From: CAVWDI01 sp046259385
Lineage (GTDB): Bacteria > Chloroflexota > Anaerolineae > Anaerolineales > UBA4823
Direction: 5' to 3'
Assembly: GCA_046259385.1 (NCBI GenBank)
Contig: JBJYWI010000143.1
Coordinates: 1-56,004, forward strand
DNA length: 56,004 bases
A program made the position numbers and the translations under genes. The notes under the pieces are model-generated. The model was not told the origin of the DNA and made no database searches. It saw only the letters and a list, made by a program, of their open reading frames with translations. Shown piece after piece: positions 43,969 to 53,584 of this stretch; position 1 is the first letter of the stretch; each line of letters starts with the position of its first letter.

Positions 43969-44160
43969 TCAAAAATTCATAATATTAGAAAAGAGATCAA
44001 CAAACATATCACCAAATGTCCACCCCAAAACCAAAGTTCCAATACAACAGCAGCATAATACCAAAATAATTAATAGTATTATCACGAGGGTTCGGTTTTT
44101 TCTTGAGCTAGATTCTTCCACAGTTGGATTTGAATCCATTATTCCATAATCTTCAGCCAT
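43969..44160 (-). CDS. Small single-pass membrane protein
   Basis: A very good ribosome binding site (GGAGGAG) precedes ATG 44160. The 63-residue product has a polar N-terminus and one transmembrane segment, LVIILLIILVLCCCCIGTL, with four consecutive cysteines. It is followed by WTFGDMFVDLF. I do not recognise a family. Small proteins with such Cys-rich helices are sometimes palmitoylated in eukaryotes, but nothing of the kind is known here. It lies downstream of a DUF4126 gene on the same strand, with a 59-base gap. Confidence 0.65.
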   Translation of the reverse strand: MAEDYGIMDSNPTVEESSSRKNRTLVIILLIILVLCCCCIGTLVLGWTFGDMFVDLFSNIMNF

Positions 44161-44219
44161 TAACTCCTCCGTAAAATAATAACAAATATTGGGGAATATG
44201 AGAGTGTTTCACTCAAACT

Positions 44220-44792
44220 TCACACACTCCCCATCTGCCTCTTATTTTTTGACCACACTTTATAGATAATCCAAACACCAACCAGCCCTGCGATTAATAA
44301 CAATAAAACAGGAATTACAATCGCTATTATCGATGTAACCGTTGCTGTTACATCTTCCATAGTGCTTACAGCTAAATTTCCAGTCCCTCCAGTTGTCGCG
44401 GTAACGATGGGTCGAACCGCGATAGATTTGGCAGCATGCACACTCCCGGCAACAAGAACGCCTGCCGCCAATGCAATAACAGGATGTAAGTCGCTGAAAA
44501 CCTGAGCGCCGGCAGCAAAAACAATCGCACCTGCAACTGGCCGTACAAAAGTCTGTATTGCATCATTTATATGATTAACAGCCGGAATTTTGTCTGCAAA
44601 AATTTCAATCAATAAGAGAACCATCAATAGTCCAATTATCCAACCGTTAGTTAGAGCATCCCACGGCGGATTCAACTTAATTAAATCTGTGTAACGTGCC
44701 GTTAAAGCAACAACCAGCAATGGAATATAGGCGTTCAACCCAGCACTTGCTGATAAGCCAAAGGCGCTAAATACTCCTGTCAGCACTTCCAT
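44220..44792 (-). CDS. DUF4126 membrane protein
   Basis: This 190-residue protein has the DUF4126 pattern: GLSASAGLNAYIPLLVVALT near the start, then LLLIEIFADKIPAVNHINDA and VRPVAGAIVFAAGAQ, and further on GVLVAGSVHAAKSIAVRP. There are five or six hydrophobic segments. The function of the family is unknown. It sits between the DUF2085 gene (18 bases upstream) and the small Cys-rich membrane protein, all on the minus strand and possibly co-transcribed. Confidence 0.88.
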   Translation of the reverse strand: MEVLTGVFSAFGLSASAGLNAYIPLLVVALTARYTDLIKLNPPWDALTNGWIIGLLMVLLLIEIFADKIPAVNHINDAIQTFVRPVAGAIVFAAGAQVFSDLHPVIALAAGVLVAGSVHAAKSIAVRPIVTATTGGTGNLAVSTMEDVTATVTSIIAIVIPVLLLLIAGLVGVWIIYKVWSKNKRQMGSV

Positions 44793-44810
44793 ATATTCAA
44801 CTCCATATTT

Positions 44811-45629
44811 TTAAAAGAAATTAAATCCATCCCAGGTGCCTGTAAGAGTATAACGAATAACACTTAATACAATCACCTGCAAAATAGCCGTACCAAATCC
44901 AGCTGTTGCTGGTAAGGTTAGTTCACTCAATGAATTATAACGGTTTTCTGATTTCAATAATATTAACCATAAGATTGTATAAATTATGGTTAAGAGGATT
45001 AAGACCCCAGTTGAACTGAGCAAAGCTAATGGGTATAAAACCAGCGTTGATCCATGAATGATCACAAAATCTAAAATCAAGAGTATTCCAATTAATCCAA
45101 ACAGAATTTTTATCCCTGATATCGCTGGTTTTTTTACCGATTCTCTCCACACCGTTTGATGAAATGCAGGATATATCAAAGCTGCTATAACTATCCCCAT
45201 ACCGGTACCGCTCAGAAGCCTAATCATATTTTGGGGTGAATATATCGTTGGTGTAAATGGGATCAAAGATAAAAATGAATTCATGCCATCAATGGCAAAA
45301 AATAACACAAAAATACCCAATATTATTATCACGCGCCTGGGTGGCATGAAGCTTGCCCTCCAGGAAATAAAAGACTGGTAAATCAATCCGATAATAGCGC
45401 CCAAATACATACCAGAACAGCGTGCACAAAGTGGGAATGGCCTTTCTCCGATAACAAATGAGTGGCTGGGAATGCGGTGACAAACTGCATAACCAATCGC
45501 ATCGGCTTTCCCTAAAATGCCTTCAGGAGCAAAGATTAGCCAGCTGAGAAAAAGTATCCCGACAACAATAAATAATATATTCCTGCTTCGGGATTGTTGG
45601 ATAAATTTATGATTTATACCATTCTGCAT
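44811..45629 (-). CDS. DUF2085 membrane protein
   Basis: The 272-residue protein has the DUF2085 core AVCHRIPSHSFVIGERPF followed by PLCARCSGMYLGAIIG. The conserved His, Arg and CxxC residues suggest a metal or heme site. About seven hydrophobic segments are visible (20-40, 75-92, 98-120, 140-160 and later). Proteins of this family are widespread in Chloroflexota and Firmicutes, with no established function. It is the first gene of a three-gene minus-strand group. Confidence 0.88.
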   Translation of the reverse strand: MQNGINHKFIQQSRSRNILFIVVGILFLSWLIFAPEGILGKADAIGYAVCHRIPSHSFVIGERPFPLCARCSGMYLGAIIGLIYQSFISWRASFMPPRRVIIILGIFVLFFAIDGMNSFLSLIPFTPTIYSPQNMIRLLSGTGMGIVIAALIYPAFHQTVWRESVKKPAISGIKILFGLIGILLILDFVIIHGSTLVLYPLALLSSTGVLILLTIIYTILWLILLKSENRYNSLSELTLPATAGFGTAILQVIVLSVIRYTLTGTWDGFNFF

Positions 45630-45752
45630 CTGGATAAATTATAGGATCATTTATTTAAAGCGCAAGCGGATTGAATTTTACTTTTAAATTAACGGATGAT
45701 TTTATTGACATTAAAATTCGTATTGAAATAAATTAAATAAGAGCATGGAGGT

Positions 45753-45781
45753 TTGGCAAAGTCTTTCAAATGCGGTATGAT
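45753..45781 (+). promoter_or_regulatory. Sigma-70-type promoter of the DUF3048 pair
   Basis: TTGGCA and TATGAT are 17 bases apart, with the -10 ending 45 bases before ATG 45827. Both boxes match five of six consensus positions. Confidence 0.65.
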
Positions 45782-45826
45782 TGACGCTTAAATTGCCTGA
45801 ATTTCGATTCAAAGAGATAAACTCAA

Positions 45827-47035
45827 ATGAGAAGATACTTGATCATCATCCTAGTTCTGATTGGATTGCTTGCAGCATGTAATATACCCGAAAAACAAGC
45901 GGTTGAATTCTCCCCAACTCAAGGGGTTGCTCAACCAACAGATCCACTTCCATCACCAACCCTGATACCCACTGATACCCCACTGCCAACTGCTACATCT
46001 GAACCTCCTCCAACAGTGGAATTCACAAATTACGGTCCTATTAATTTCCCTGCGGATGTTAACCCACTAACTGGGCTGAGGGTATCCGATCCAAGCCTTC
46101 TGGAAAGATATCCAATTGCCGTAAAAGTTCAAATTTTCCCAAGAGGTCAGCGTCCTCCCTGGGGAATTACGCTAGCTGATATTGTTTATGATTATTACCA
46201 AAACAATGGCCTCACGCGATTTCACGCTATTTTCCTTGGAAATGATGCAGCACAGGTTGGTCCAATCAGATCTGCCCGTTTATTGGATGGCCACCTTGTC
46301 AATATGTATAAATCAATTTTTGCTTTCGGAAGTGCAGACCGCAGGATATTGAACAGACTTTTCAGTAACCAGTATGCAGACAGATTGGTCTTGGAGGGTT
46401 ACAGTAAATGCCCGCCTCTTTGCCGGGTGGATCCGAATGGATTTAATTATCTGATGACCAACACACAGGATCTTTCAAATTATGTTCCCGAACTTGGTTT
46501 AACAAACGAACGTCAAAACCTGGATGGGATGACATTTGCCTCTTCTCTGCCTGCAGGTGGTTTACCAGTAAACCAGGTAATTGTCCGTTACTCTGTCAGT
46601 TCATACAACCGCTGGGATTATGACCAAGCAAGCGGAAAATTCCTCCGATTTCAGGATACACAAGAAAGTCCGGATCTAGCAACCCAGGGGTATGAGCCGC
46701 TAATCGATCAGCTTACAGGCACCCAGGTCACAGCTGAAAATGTCGTTATTCTTTTTGCTCCAAATGAACTTACTCTAGGTTCAAAAATTGGAAAAACTGA
46801 AATTGTAGATATTAACCTCTCAGGTACCGGACCTGCTTTCGCTTATCGAGACGGTCAAAAATTCGATGTGCAGTGGAACCGTCCTGAAAACACTTCTGTT
46901 CTGTATCTAACATTTCCTGATGGAACCTCCTATCCATATAAACCGGGTAACACCTGGTATCAGGTAATTGGGGAGACTTCCACCATGGATATTCCTGGTG
47001 ATGGAACTGTTAGATACCAGTACGGTTTACCGTAA
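45827..47035 (+). CDS. DUF3048 lipoprotein, copy 1
   Basis: The 402-residue lipoprotein has a signal ending LLAAC (about Cys18) and a Pro/Thr-rich linker to residue 70. The DUF3048 (YerB-like) domain follows: NPLTGLRVSDPSLLERYPIA, GQRPPWGITLADIVYDYYQN, VGPIRSARLLDG and YNRWDYDQASGKFLR. The C-terminal domain contains VVILFAPNE and TFPDGTSYPYKPGNTWYQV. A possible role is binding or remodelling of surface polymers, but the family has no settled function. A second copy follows 98 bases downstream. Confidence 0.9.
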   Translation: MRRYLIIILVLIGLLAACNIPEKQAVEFSPTQGVAQPTDPLPSPTLIPTDTPLPTATSEPPPTVEFTNYGPINFPADVNPLTGLRVSDPSLLERYPIAVKVQIFPRGQRPPWGITLADIVYDYYQNNGLTRFHAIFLGNDAAQVGPIRSARLLDGHLVNMYKSIFAFGSADRRILNRLFSNQYADRLVLEGYSKCPPLCRVDPNGFNYLMTNTQDLSNYVPELGLTNERQNLDGMTFASSLPAGGLPVNQVIVRYSVSSYNRWDYDQASGKFLRFQDTQESPDLATQGYEPLIDQLTGTQVTAENVVILFAPNELTLGSKIGKTEIVDINLSGTGPAFAYRDGQKFDVQWNRPENTSVLYLTFPDGTSYPYKPGNTWYQVIGETSTMDIPGDGTVRYQYGLP

Positions 47036-47133
47036 TCAAAAAAACGGTTCTTAATTTTTAAAAATTCTAAATATTATTTATAAAGTTGCAGTGCACCCAG
47101 AAACTTGGAACTCCTATTAATACTTTAACTGTA

Positions 47134-48375
47134 ATGAGGATTAATAAAAATCGTTGCACTCGCCTTTTGCATGCAGGTTATTTAACACTCGCAATTTTTT
47201 TTTACGCATGCAGTACCGGTACACCTTTACCAACAGACAAACCCATAGCAACTCCATTGTCAACACGGATTGACATACCAACCAAAACTCAAACTACCGT
47301 ATTCGAATTTAAACCAACTCACACCTTAATTCCAACCGAAAAAATAAGCACACCTGAAACGTCCACACCTACAATCGAACTCGTCAGAGAAAATATGAAT
47401 ATTAATCCTTTGACAGGACTCGAAGTTGAGAATCCAGATAAATTGCAGCGGCGACCGATTGCTGTAAAAGTTCAGCTATTTCCGCGCGGACAAAGACCCC
47501 CCTGGGGGATATCCCTTGCAGACATTGTCTATGATTACTACCAGAACAACGGAGTCACCCGGTTGACGGCGATTTTTTACGGGCAAGACGCGGAAACCGT
47601 GGGACCCATAAGATCTGCCCGTCTTTTTGATTTGAATATTATAAAAATGTATAAATCTGTGTTTATCTTCGGCCTTGCTGATTGGCGTATTTATCAAAAA
47701 CTCTTAAAGAGCTCTGTGTCTGACCGTCTTGTGGTCGAAAAATATGGGTCTTGCCCACCCCTTTGCAGGATAAAACCTGAGAGCTATAACCACTTGGTGG
47801 TTAATACTGCTGCTCTTTCAGATTATTTGGATGAGATTGGTATTTCTAACCATAAACAGAATTTAGATGGCATGGTATTTTCAGACCAACCCCCAGATAG
47901 TGGTATTCCAGCTGATGAAATTTCAATCCGGATTTCATATAGCGCGTATAACCGCTGGGACTTTAATTCTGAAACTGGAAAATTCCTTAGGTACCAGGAT
48001 ATCAGAGAAGGGAACCCCGAGGAGGAAGCCTATGACCCTTTGTTTGATCAGCTCACCGGCGAGCAAATCAGCGCAAGCAACGTGGTTATCCTTTTTCTAG
48101 GCCATAAATACGCATACCAGACTGAAGCCGGAAAGAACGAGGTTTTTGATATTAGGTTCACCGGAGAAGGAGAGGCTGTGGCATTCAGGGATGGATTTCT
48201 CTACCAATTATATTGGAAGCGAACAGATACGGATGCGCCGTTGATCCTTACGTTTCCTGATGGTACTGATTATCCATATAAACCAGGTAATACCTGGTAT
48301 CAATTGGTTGGGAAATCATCAGTAATAGAAAATCAGAAGGATAATCGCTGGCGCTTCGAATTCAAAGTGCCGTAA
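47134..48375 (+). CDS. DUF3048 lipoprotein, copy 2
   Basis: I start at ATG 47134 (413 residues). A TTG at 47086 would add 16 residues before the signal peptide. The signal ends FFYAC and a Thr/Pro-rich linker follows. The domain mirrors copy 1: NPLTGLEVENPDKLQRRPIA, GQRPPWGISLADIVYDYYQN, VGPIRSARLFDL, YNRWDFNSETGKFLRYQD, and YPYKPGNTWYQLVGKS. The two are tandem duplicates with diverged linkers. The segment between them lacks an obvious terminator, so one transcript may cover both. Confidence 0.88.
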   Translation: MRINKNRCTRLLHAGYLTLAIFFYACSTGTPLPTDKPIATPLSTRIDIPTKTQTTVFEFKPTHTLIPTEKISTPETSTPTIELVRENMNINPLTGLEVENPDKLQRRPIAVKVQLFPRGQRPPWGISLADIVYDYYQNNGVTRLTAIFYGQDAETVGPIRSARLFDLNIIKMYKSVFIFGLADWRIYQKLLKSSVSDRLVVEKYGSCPPLCRIKPESYNHLVVNTAALSDYLDEIGISNHKQNLDGMVFSDQPPDSGIPADEISIRISYSAYNRWDFNSETGKFLRYQDIREGNPEEEAYDPLFDQLTGEQISASNVVILFLGHKYAYQTEAGKNEVFDIRFTGEGEAVAFRDGFLYQLYWKRTDTDAPLILTFPDGTDYPYKPGNTWYQLVGKSSVIENQKDNRWRFEFKVP

Positions 48376-48470
48376 TTTTAGTTAAATTACCACGAGACTC
48401 AAATAGAATAGAGAATAGGTGTTAAAATATACTTTATCAAACCGAATACTTCTGAAGGAGGGATAATTTA

Positions 48471-49307
48471 ATGAAAAAACTCCTGTACCGGATAATTGGA
48501 ATACTTCTTATGCTGGCAGCTATCGGGGGGTTGATATTCAGCCTTATCGCTATGTATATTATTTGGACAGTGAAAGCCCCTGTCTCCGAAGGGATTTCAA
48601 CCGGTGTCGGCTTACTGACCAGCACCCTCGAGACCACCGCTGAAGGGTTGAAGCTCAGCCAGCAGGCTCTTGAAACATCTGCCGAAAGCATTCAAGCACT
48701 TCAAAGCACATTAATCGCGACAGGTACTGCAATTAATACTTCAAAACCATTCATCGATTCTGTAGGTTCGTTGATGAAAGATCAACTGCCGGAAACAATA
48801 TCCGCTACCCAATCTTCCTTGGAGGCGGTCCAGAAAAGCGCCCGGCTTATCGATTCGGTACTGCGGGCATTGACGATATTTAACCGGAGCGCCTACAGGC
48901 CTGACCAACCTCTTCACGAAGCAATCGCAGATGTATCGCAAAGCCTAGATGGAATCCCGCAGGCTATGATTGAGATGGAGGAGAGCCTTTCTGACACAGA
49001 GGAAAGTCTTGATGTAATTCAAGAAGATCTTGCTGTTATGGCGGTGAATATTGGCGAGATAGAAACCAGTGTTTCTGAATTCAGCGGCGTCATTGACCAG
49101 TATATAAATCTAATTGAGGATTTATTGCTCCAGATTGAAAATCTCGAGACCAATTTTCCCACGTACTGGAATTGGATTGCCACTGGAGTCACAATATTCC
49201 TTATCTGGATGGCGATTGCCCAGTTAGGTCTGCTGACCCAGGGTTTGGAATTAGTTCGCAGGGAGGTTAAAGTGGTTGAAGAAGCGGAAGTAGAACAGGA
49301 CCTCTGA
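48471..49307 (+). CDS. Two-helix membrane protein with long coiled-coil loop
   Basis: GAAGGAGGG gives a strong ribosome binding site for ATG 48471. The 278-residue protein has transmembrane segments at residues 8-33 and 232-255. Between them lies an extracytoplasmic stretch of about 200 residues that is helical, with heptad-like Leu/Ile/Ser patterns (TSTLETTAEGLKLSQQALET, MEESLSDTEESLDVIQEDLA). This looks like the sensor part of a chemoreceptor, but there is no HAMP or signalling domain. I do not recognise a family with known function. It is convergent with acnA, 11 bases away. Confidence 0.78.
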   Translation: MKKLLYRIIGILLMLAAIGGLIFSLIAMYIIWTVKAPVSEGISTGVGLLTSTLETTAEGLKLSQQALETSAESIQALQSTLIATGTAINTSKPFIDSVGSLMKDQLPETISATQSSLEAVQKSARLIDSVLRALTIFNRSAYRPDQPLHEAIADVSQSLDGIPQAMIEMEESLSDTEESLDVIQEDLAVMAVNIGEIETSVSEFSGVIDQYINLIEDLLLQIENLETNFPTYWNWIATGVTIFLIWMAIAQLGLLTQGLELVRREVKVVEEAEVEQDL

Positions 49308-49317
49308 AAGCTAACCA

Positions 49318-52014
49318 CTAAAGCATCGAACGTAAAACAGTGTGTAAAATCCCACCATTTTTATAGTACTCGATCTCAATTGGAGTATTAAGACGAACTA
49401 GAACCTTAAATTCAACTTGCTTGCCATCTTCATTTTCGGCCCTGACCAGGACTTCCTTCCCGTTATCGATATTTCCAGATAGCCCGACTATTGAGTACTT
49501 TTCCTTTCCTGATAATCCTAGAGATTCCACGCTATCCCCTGGCTTGAATTCGAGAGGCAGCACACCCATCCCGATCAGATTCGAACGGTGTATGCGCTCA
49601 AATGACCTGGCAATGACCGCATTAATACCCAGTAGCAGGGTTCCCTTTGCAGCCCAATCCCGACTCGAACCAGTACCGTACTCTTCCCCTGCAAGAACAA
49701 TTAACGGAACATTATCCTTTTTGTATATCTGGGCTGCATCAAAAATTGACATTTGTTCCCCATCTGGTAGATGAATAGTCACTCCACCCTCAACCCCGGG
49801 AACCAGTAAATTTTTTAAGCGTATATTGGCAAAGGTTCCGCGTGTCATTACTCGATCATTACCGCGCCTGGAGCCATAAGTATTAAAATTACGCTGTGGT
49901 ACTCCAAGCCCCTCTAAATATTTACCGGCTGGGCTATCTGGAGAAAATGTTCCAGCCGGTGATATGTGGTCCGTAGTTATCGAATCGCCAAGAACTGCGA
50001 TTGCCCTGGCATTAAGGATATCATCCACTTGCGGCATCATTTTATCGATTTTTTCAAAGAATGGCGGTTCTTGAATGTAGGTGGATCCATCATTCCATTG
50101 GAAAATTTCACTGCCTGCAACTTGAATTTCATTCCAGGTTTCGTTTCCTGTAAACACATTGCTGTACTTTTCAAGGAAAATAGCCGGTTTTATTGAACTC
50201 TCCATAATATCAAGGATTTCCTGGTTGGAAGGCCATATATCCTTCAGGTACACTGGTTCGCCGGTATTTTTGTTCTCGCCAAGTGGTTCACTTAATAAAT
50301 TGATATTGATATTCCCTGCGAGAGCATAAGCGATAACAAGCGGAGGGGATGCAAGGTAATTCGCCCTAACATAAGGGTGGATTCGACCTTCAAAATTTCT
50401 GTTTCCGGAGAGCACTGCAACGGATACCAAATCAGCGCTGGTAATCGCCTTTACCACTTCAATCGGTAGGGGTCCGGAATTGCCTATGCAGGTAGTACAA
50501 CCATAACCAACAATATTAAACCCAAGTCTGGCTAGTGGCTCTAAAAGCCCAGATTGATCCAGGTATTCCGTTACCACCCTTGATCCAGGAGCCAGACTTG
50601 TTTTGATATGTGCTGGAATCGATAAACCACTCTCGATCGCTTTTTTCGCCAGCAAGCCGGCAGCAATCATTACAGAAGGATTGGATGTATTCGTACAGGA
50701 AGTAATCGCAGCGATTACCACCGCCCCGTGCCTAATTTCAGTGTTTTTCCCATTCAGTGGAGATTTCTTCTTTAAATTCGACTCATTTATCCCATATCCC
50801 CCTCTGCTGAGATCATCAGTAAGAGTAGCAATAAATTTCTTTTTTGCTTCCTTTATCGGGATTCTATCCTGAGGCCTTTTTGGTCCTGCTACAGATGGTT
50901 CAACAGTGTTTAAATCTAATTGAATTCTATCGCTGAACTCCGGAGAAGGCGTATCTTCAGTCCGGTATAATTTCTGCTTTTTACAATAAAACTCAACAAG
51001 CTCGACCTGTTCCTCAGGTCTTCCGGTCAACCTTAAATAACGTAAGGTTTCTTTATCAACCGGGAAAAAACTGGCAGTGGCTCCATATTCTGGGGCCATG
51101 TTGGATATGGTAGCCCTGTCTGGCAGTGAGAGGTAATCTAATCCAGAGCCAAAAAATTCTACAAACTTTTCAACTACACCTTTCTCCCTGAGCATCTGGG
51201 TAATTGTGAGGGTGAGATCAGTTGCTGTAACTCCCTCATTTAAATCTCCGACCAGCTCAAATCCAATAACATCCGGAATAACAAGATCTATCGGCTGTCC
51301 TAAAATCGCTGCTTCGGCTTCTATCCCACCTACTCCCCAGCCTAATACTCCCAAGCCATTAATCATTGTAGTATGAGAATCTGTACCCACAAGTGTATCC
51401 GGGTATGCTGTCAATTCTCCATTCAATTTATCAGACATTACAATTGAAGCAAGATATTCAAGATTAACCTGGTGAACAATGCCAGTCGCTGGAGGAATAA
51501 CTCGGAAATTTTTAAACGCCTTTTGCCCCCACCTCAAAAATTCGTACCGTTCTCGATTTCTTTGAAACTCAATTTCGGAATTTCTGCGGAGTGCATCAGG
51601 AGAAGCAAAAAAGTCAACCTGGACGGAATGATCAATAACCAGATCAACAGGGACCACTGGATTGATTTTTGAAGGATCTATCCCAGAACGATTCAAAGCT
51701 GAACGCATAGCCGCCAGGTCAACAATTGCTGGGACACCGGTGAAATCCTGCATCAACACCCGGGAGGGTTTAAAGGGAATCGAAGCCCGGCTCTTATCCA
51801 GGGGCTGCCACTGCGCTAAATTAAGAACATCCTGTGTCGTAATTCTATTTCCATCACAATTCCGAATTAAAGATTCCAGCAAGATCCGCAGCGAGAAAGG
51901 TAAGCGGTTGAGTTTAGTATAGCCATCCTGCTCTAGCTTTCCGATGTCGAAATACTGGAAGTTGGAAGACGAAGTTTTCAGTGAATTAAGTGCCTGAAAT
52001 CGATCATTTTGCAT
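49318..52014 (-). CDS. acnA: Aconitate hydratase A
   Basis: This 898-residue enzyme interconverts citrate and isocitrate and has the length of AcnA/IRP-type aconitases. Cluster cysteines are in AITSCTNTSNPSVMI and GYGCTTCIGNSGPL. Substrate-binding segments are LVGTDSHTTMINGLGVLGWG and GGIEAEAAILGQP. The C-terminal swivel domain has GEEYGTGSSRDWAAKGTLLL and ARSFERIHRSNLIGMGVLPL. TGGAG precedes ATG 52014. It follows folP by 17 bases, so it is the distal gene of a folate-TCA group with no obvious functional logic. Confidence 0.96.
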   Translation of the reverse strand: MQNDRFQALNSLKTSSSNFQYFDIGKLEQDGYTKLNRLPFSLRILLESLIRNCDGNRITTQDVLNLAQWQPLDKSRASIPFKPSRVLMQDFTGVPAIVDLAAMRSALNRSGIDPSKINPVVPVDLVIDHSVQVDFFASPDALRRNSEIEFQRNRERYEFLRWGQKAFKNFRVIPPATGIVHQVNLEYLASIVMSDKLNGELTAYPDTLVGTDSHTTMINGLGVLGWGVGGIEAEAAILGQPIDLVIPDVIGFELVGDLNEGVTATDLTLTITQMLREKGVVEKFVEFFGSGLDYLSLPDRATISNMAPEYGATASFFPVDKETLRYLRLTGRPEEQVELVEFYCKKQKLYRTEDTPSPEFSDRIQLDLNTVEPSVAGPKRPQDRIPIKEAKKKFIATLTDDLSRGGYGINESNLKKKSPLNGKNTEIRHGAVVIAAITSCTNTSNPSVMIAAGLLAKKAIESGLSIPAHIKTSLAPGSRVVTEYLDQSGLLEPLARLGFNIVGYGCTTCIGNSGPLPIEVVKAITSADLVSVAVLSGNRNFEGRIHPYVRANYLASPPLVIAYALAGNININLLSEPLGENKNTGEPVYLKDIWPSNQEILDIMESSIKPAIFLEKYSNVFTGNETWNEIQVAGSEIFQWNDGSTYIQEPPFFEKIDKMMPQVDDILNARAIAVLGDSITTDHISPAGTFSPDSPAGKYLEGLGVPQRNFNTYGSRRGNDRVMTRGTFANIRLKNLLVPGVEGGVTIHLPDGEQMSIFDAAQIYKKDNVPLIVLAGEEYGTGSSRDWAAKGTLLLGINAVIARSFERIHRSNLIGMGVLPLEFKPGDSVESLGLSGKEKYSIVGLSGNIDNGKEVLVRAENEDGKQVEFKVLVRLNTPIEIEYYKNGGILHTVLRSML

Positions 52015-52031
52015 GGATTTCTCCAGGATTA

Positions 52032-52964
52032 TTATGATATTTTACTTCTAACGATAGCGTCTGACATACGCGCAACTCGCATCATGTATTCGACATCATG
52101 TATGCGAATAATATCAGCCCCTCGATCAATGCCAATTGCGACTGCTGCCGCAGTACCTTCAACACGCTGGTCAGGCGGCAAATTTAATGTATATCCAATA
52201 AATGATTTGCGGGAAGGTCCAAACAAAACAGGAAAACCCAAATCACGGATTTTATCAAGATTATTAATTAACTCAAGATTTTGCTCAACTGTCTTTCCAA
52301 AGCCAATCCCGGGGTCGATTATTATAAGTTCCTTGGGTATCCCTGCATTGGATGCAATGGAAATGCTTTCCTGCAGTTCTCTTTTTATATCTTCGATCAG
52401 GTTTTGATATTCCAAACCGATATATCTTCCGCCAAGATTCTCCTGAATGTCAGCATGAGCCCATGAACTGCGATTATGCATCATAATTACCGGAGCATTA
52501 AAACCAGCAATCACCCCTGCCAAATTTTTGTCCGCTTTCAACCCCCAAACATCGTTAACCATATCAGCGCCGCTCCGTAACGCTTCACTGGCAACTTCCG
52601 ATTTATATGTATCTATTGAAACAGGAATATTAAGTACATTTTTGATCGCGCTGATGACTGGGAGCACCCTATCCAATTCTTCACTAATTTTGACTTTTTC
52701 CGAACCTGGACGGGTACTTTCACCACCAACATCGATTATATCTACACCCAACTCCACAAATTTACGGGCTAAAAGGATTGCAGTCTCAATACGATCTTCT
52801 GGAGAAGGAATCGTTGATTCGACTGAGGATGCGGTGCCGGATAATAACCCATCTCCAGAGAAACTATCAGGAGTTATATTCAGAATACCCATTGTATATG
52901 TACGGGAACCCCAATTAAATATTTTTTCGCCGATTTGCAATTTCTGTGAATCTAAAACCATCAC
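52032..52964 (-). CDS. folP: Dihydropteroate synthase
   Basis: The 310-residue protein joins 4-aminobenzoate to the pterin pyrophosphate in folate synthesis. Motifs in order are YTMGILNITPDSFSGDG, DVGGESTRPGSEKV, IPVSIDTYKSEVA, IIIDPGIGFGKTVEQ, FGPSRKSFIGYTL and IIRIHDVEYM. It is about 30 residues longer than E. coli FolP because of an N-terminal extension and a short insert after DSFSGDG. The first codon is GTG 52964, with ATG immediately after it. folK lies 0.6 kb upstream on the same strand. Confidence 0.96.
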   Translation of the reverse strand: MMVLDSQKLQIGEKIFNWGSRTYTMGILNITPDSFSGDGLLSGTASSVESTIPSPEDRIETAILLARKFVELGVDIIDVGGESTRPGSEKVKISEELDRVLPVISAIKNVLNIPVSIDTYKSEVASEALRSGADMVNDVWGLKADKNLAGVIAGFNAPVIMMHNRSSWAHADIQENLGGRYIGLEYQNLIEDIKRELQESISIASNAGIPKELIIIDPGIGFGKTVEQNLELINNLDKIRDLGFPVLFGPSRKSFIGYTLNLPPDQRVEGTAAAVAIGIDRGADIIRIHDVEYMMRVARMSDAIVRSKIS

Positions 52965-53032
52965 GAAGAAAACCCTGTTTTAACAGGTCCTTTAACAATT
53001 ATTCGTGTTCTACCCAGAACAGGATTAATTCC

Positions 53033-53458
53033 TTATACAATCATTGTAAGCGGACGCTGTAACCATTCTTCCGCTTTTGCAATATCCGTGAAAACAGCCA
53101 TTTCCACTCCCCCTGGGCTGGTTAACGCCTGTATCTTTTTAACTGAGTTTTGGACATCATCGTTGCTGACAACTACCGCCAGACGAATATTGCGTACGGA
53201 AGGATCATTGTTTACCTCAACAGCATATTGAATTGCCTCTTCCGGAAGTTTTTCTATCTGACGCAAATCATACAGGTTTCTTGTCAAACGATCTGAATCA
53301 ATCAGATGAGACAATGCGAACCCCCTCCAGTGATCAAGGGTTCTTTCATTCACATCCGAAAAAACCACTTTTAAGCCCCCGTCCTTTCTCCTCTCAACTG
53401 TGTAACCAATGTCAGGCGCTGGCTCCCAATTCAGGGGTTTTTTACTTGTTTCTGCCAT
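53033..53458 (-). CDS. STAS/SpoIIAA-like small protein
   Basis: This 141-residue cytoplasmic protein has AGGAG upstream of ATG 53458. The alternating pattern (TVERRKDGGLKVVFSDVNE, then FALSHLIDSDRLTRNLYDLR, IRLAVVVSNDDVQN and MAVFTDIAKAEEWLQ) resembles the SpoIIAA-like or STAS fold. The final FTDIAKAEEWL matches the last helix of those domains. There is no clear phosphorylatable Ser in the usual position. It lies between folK and folP, with gaps of 126 and 68 bases. Function unknown. Confidence 0.75.
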   Translation of the reverse strand: MAETSKKPLNWEPAPDIGYTVERRKDGGLKVVFSDVNERTLDHWRGFALSHLIDSDRLTRNLYDLRQIEKLPEEAIQYAVEVNNDPSVRNIRLAVVVSNDDVQNSVKKIQALTSPGGVEMAVFTDIAKAEEWLQRPLTMIV

Positions 53459-53584
53459 CTCAATATACTCCTGGTTGTTTTATAAATCCTCGAACTCTCA
53501 ATTCCATCAAACTGGACTTCCAATATTGACTGAATTTTACCTTTAAAATGTGTTTCATTGACCTCCACCTAATCCGGATAACCA

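Noticed and set aside
43913..44149. A 78-codon plus-strand frame after thiQ
   Set aside because: It overlaps the thiQ end and lies antisense to the small membrane protein gene, which has a far better ribosome binding site.
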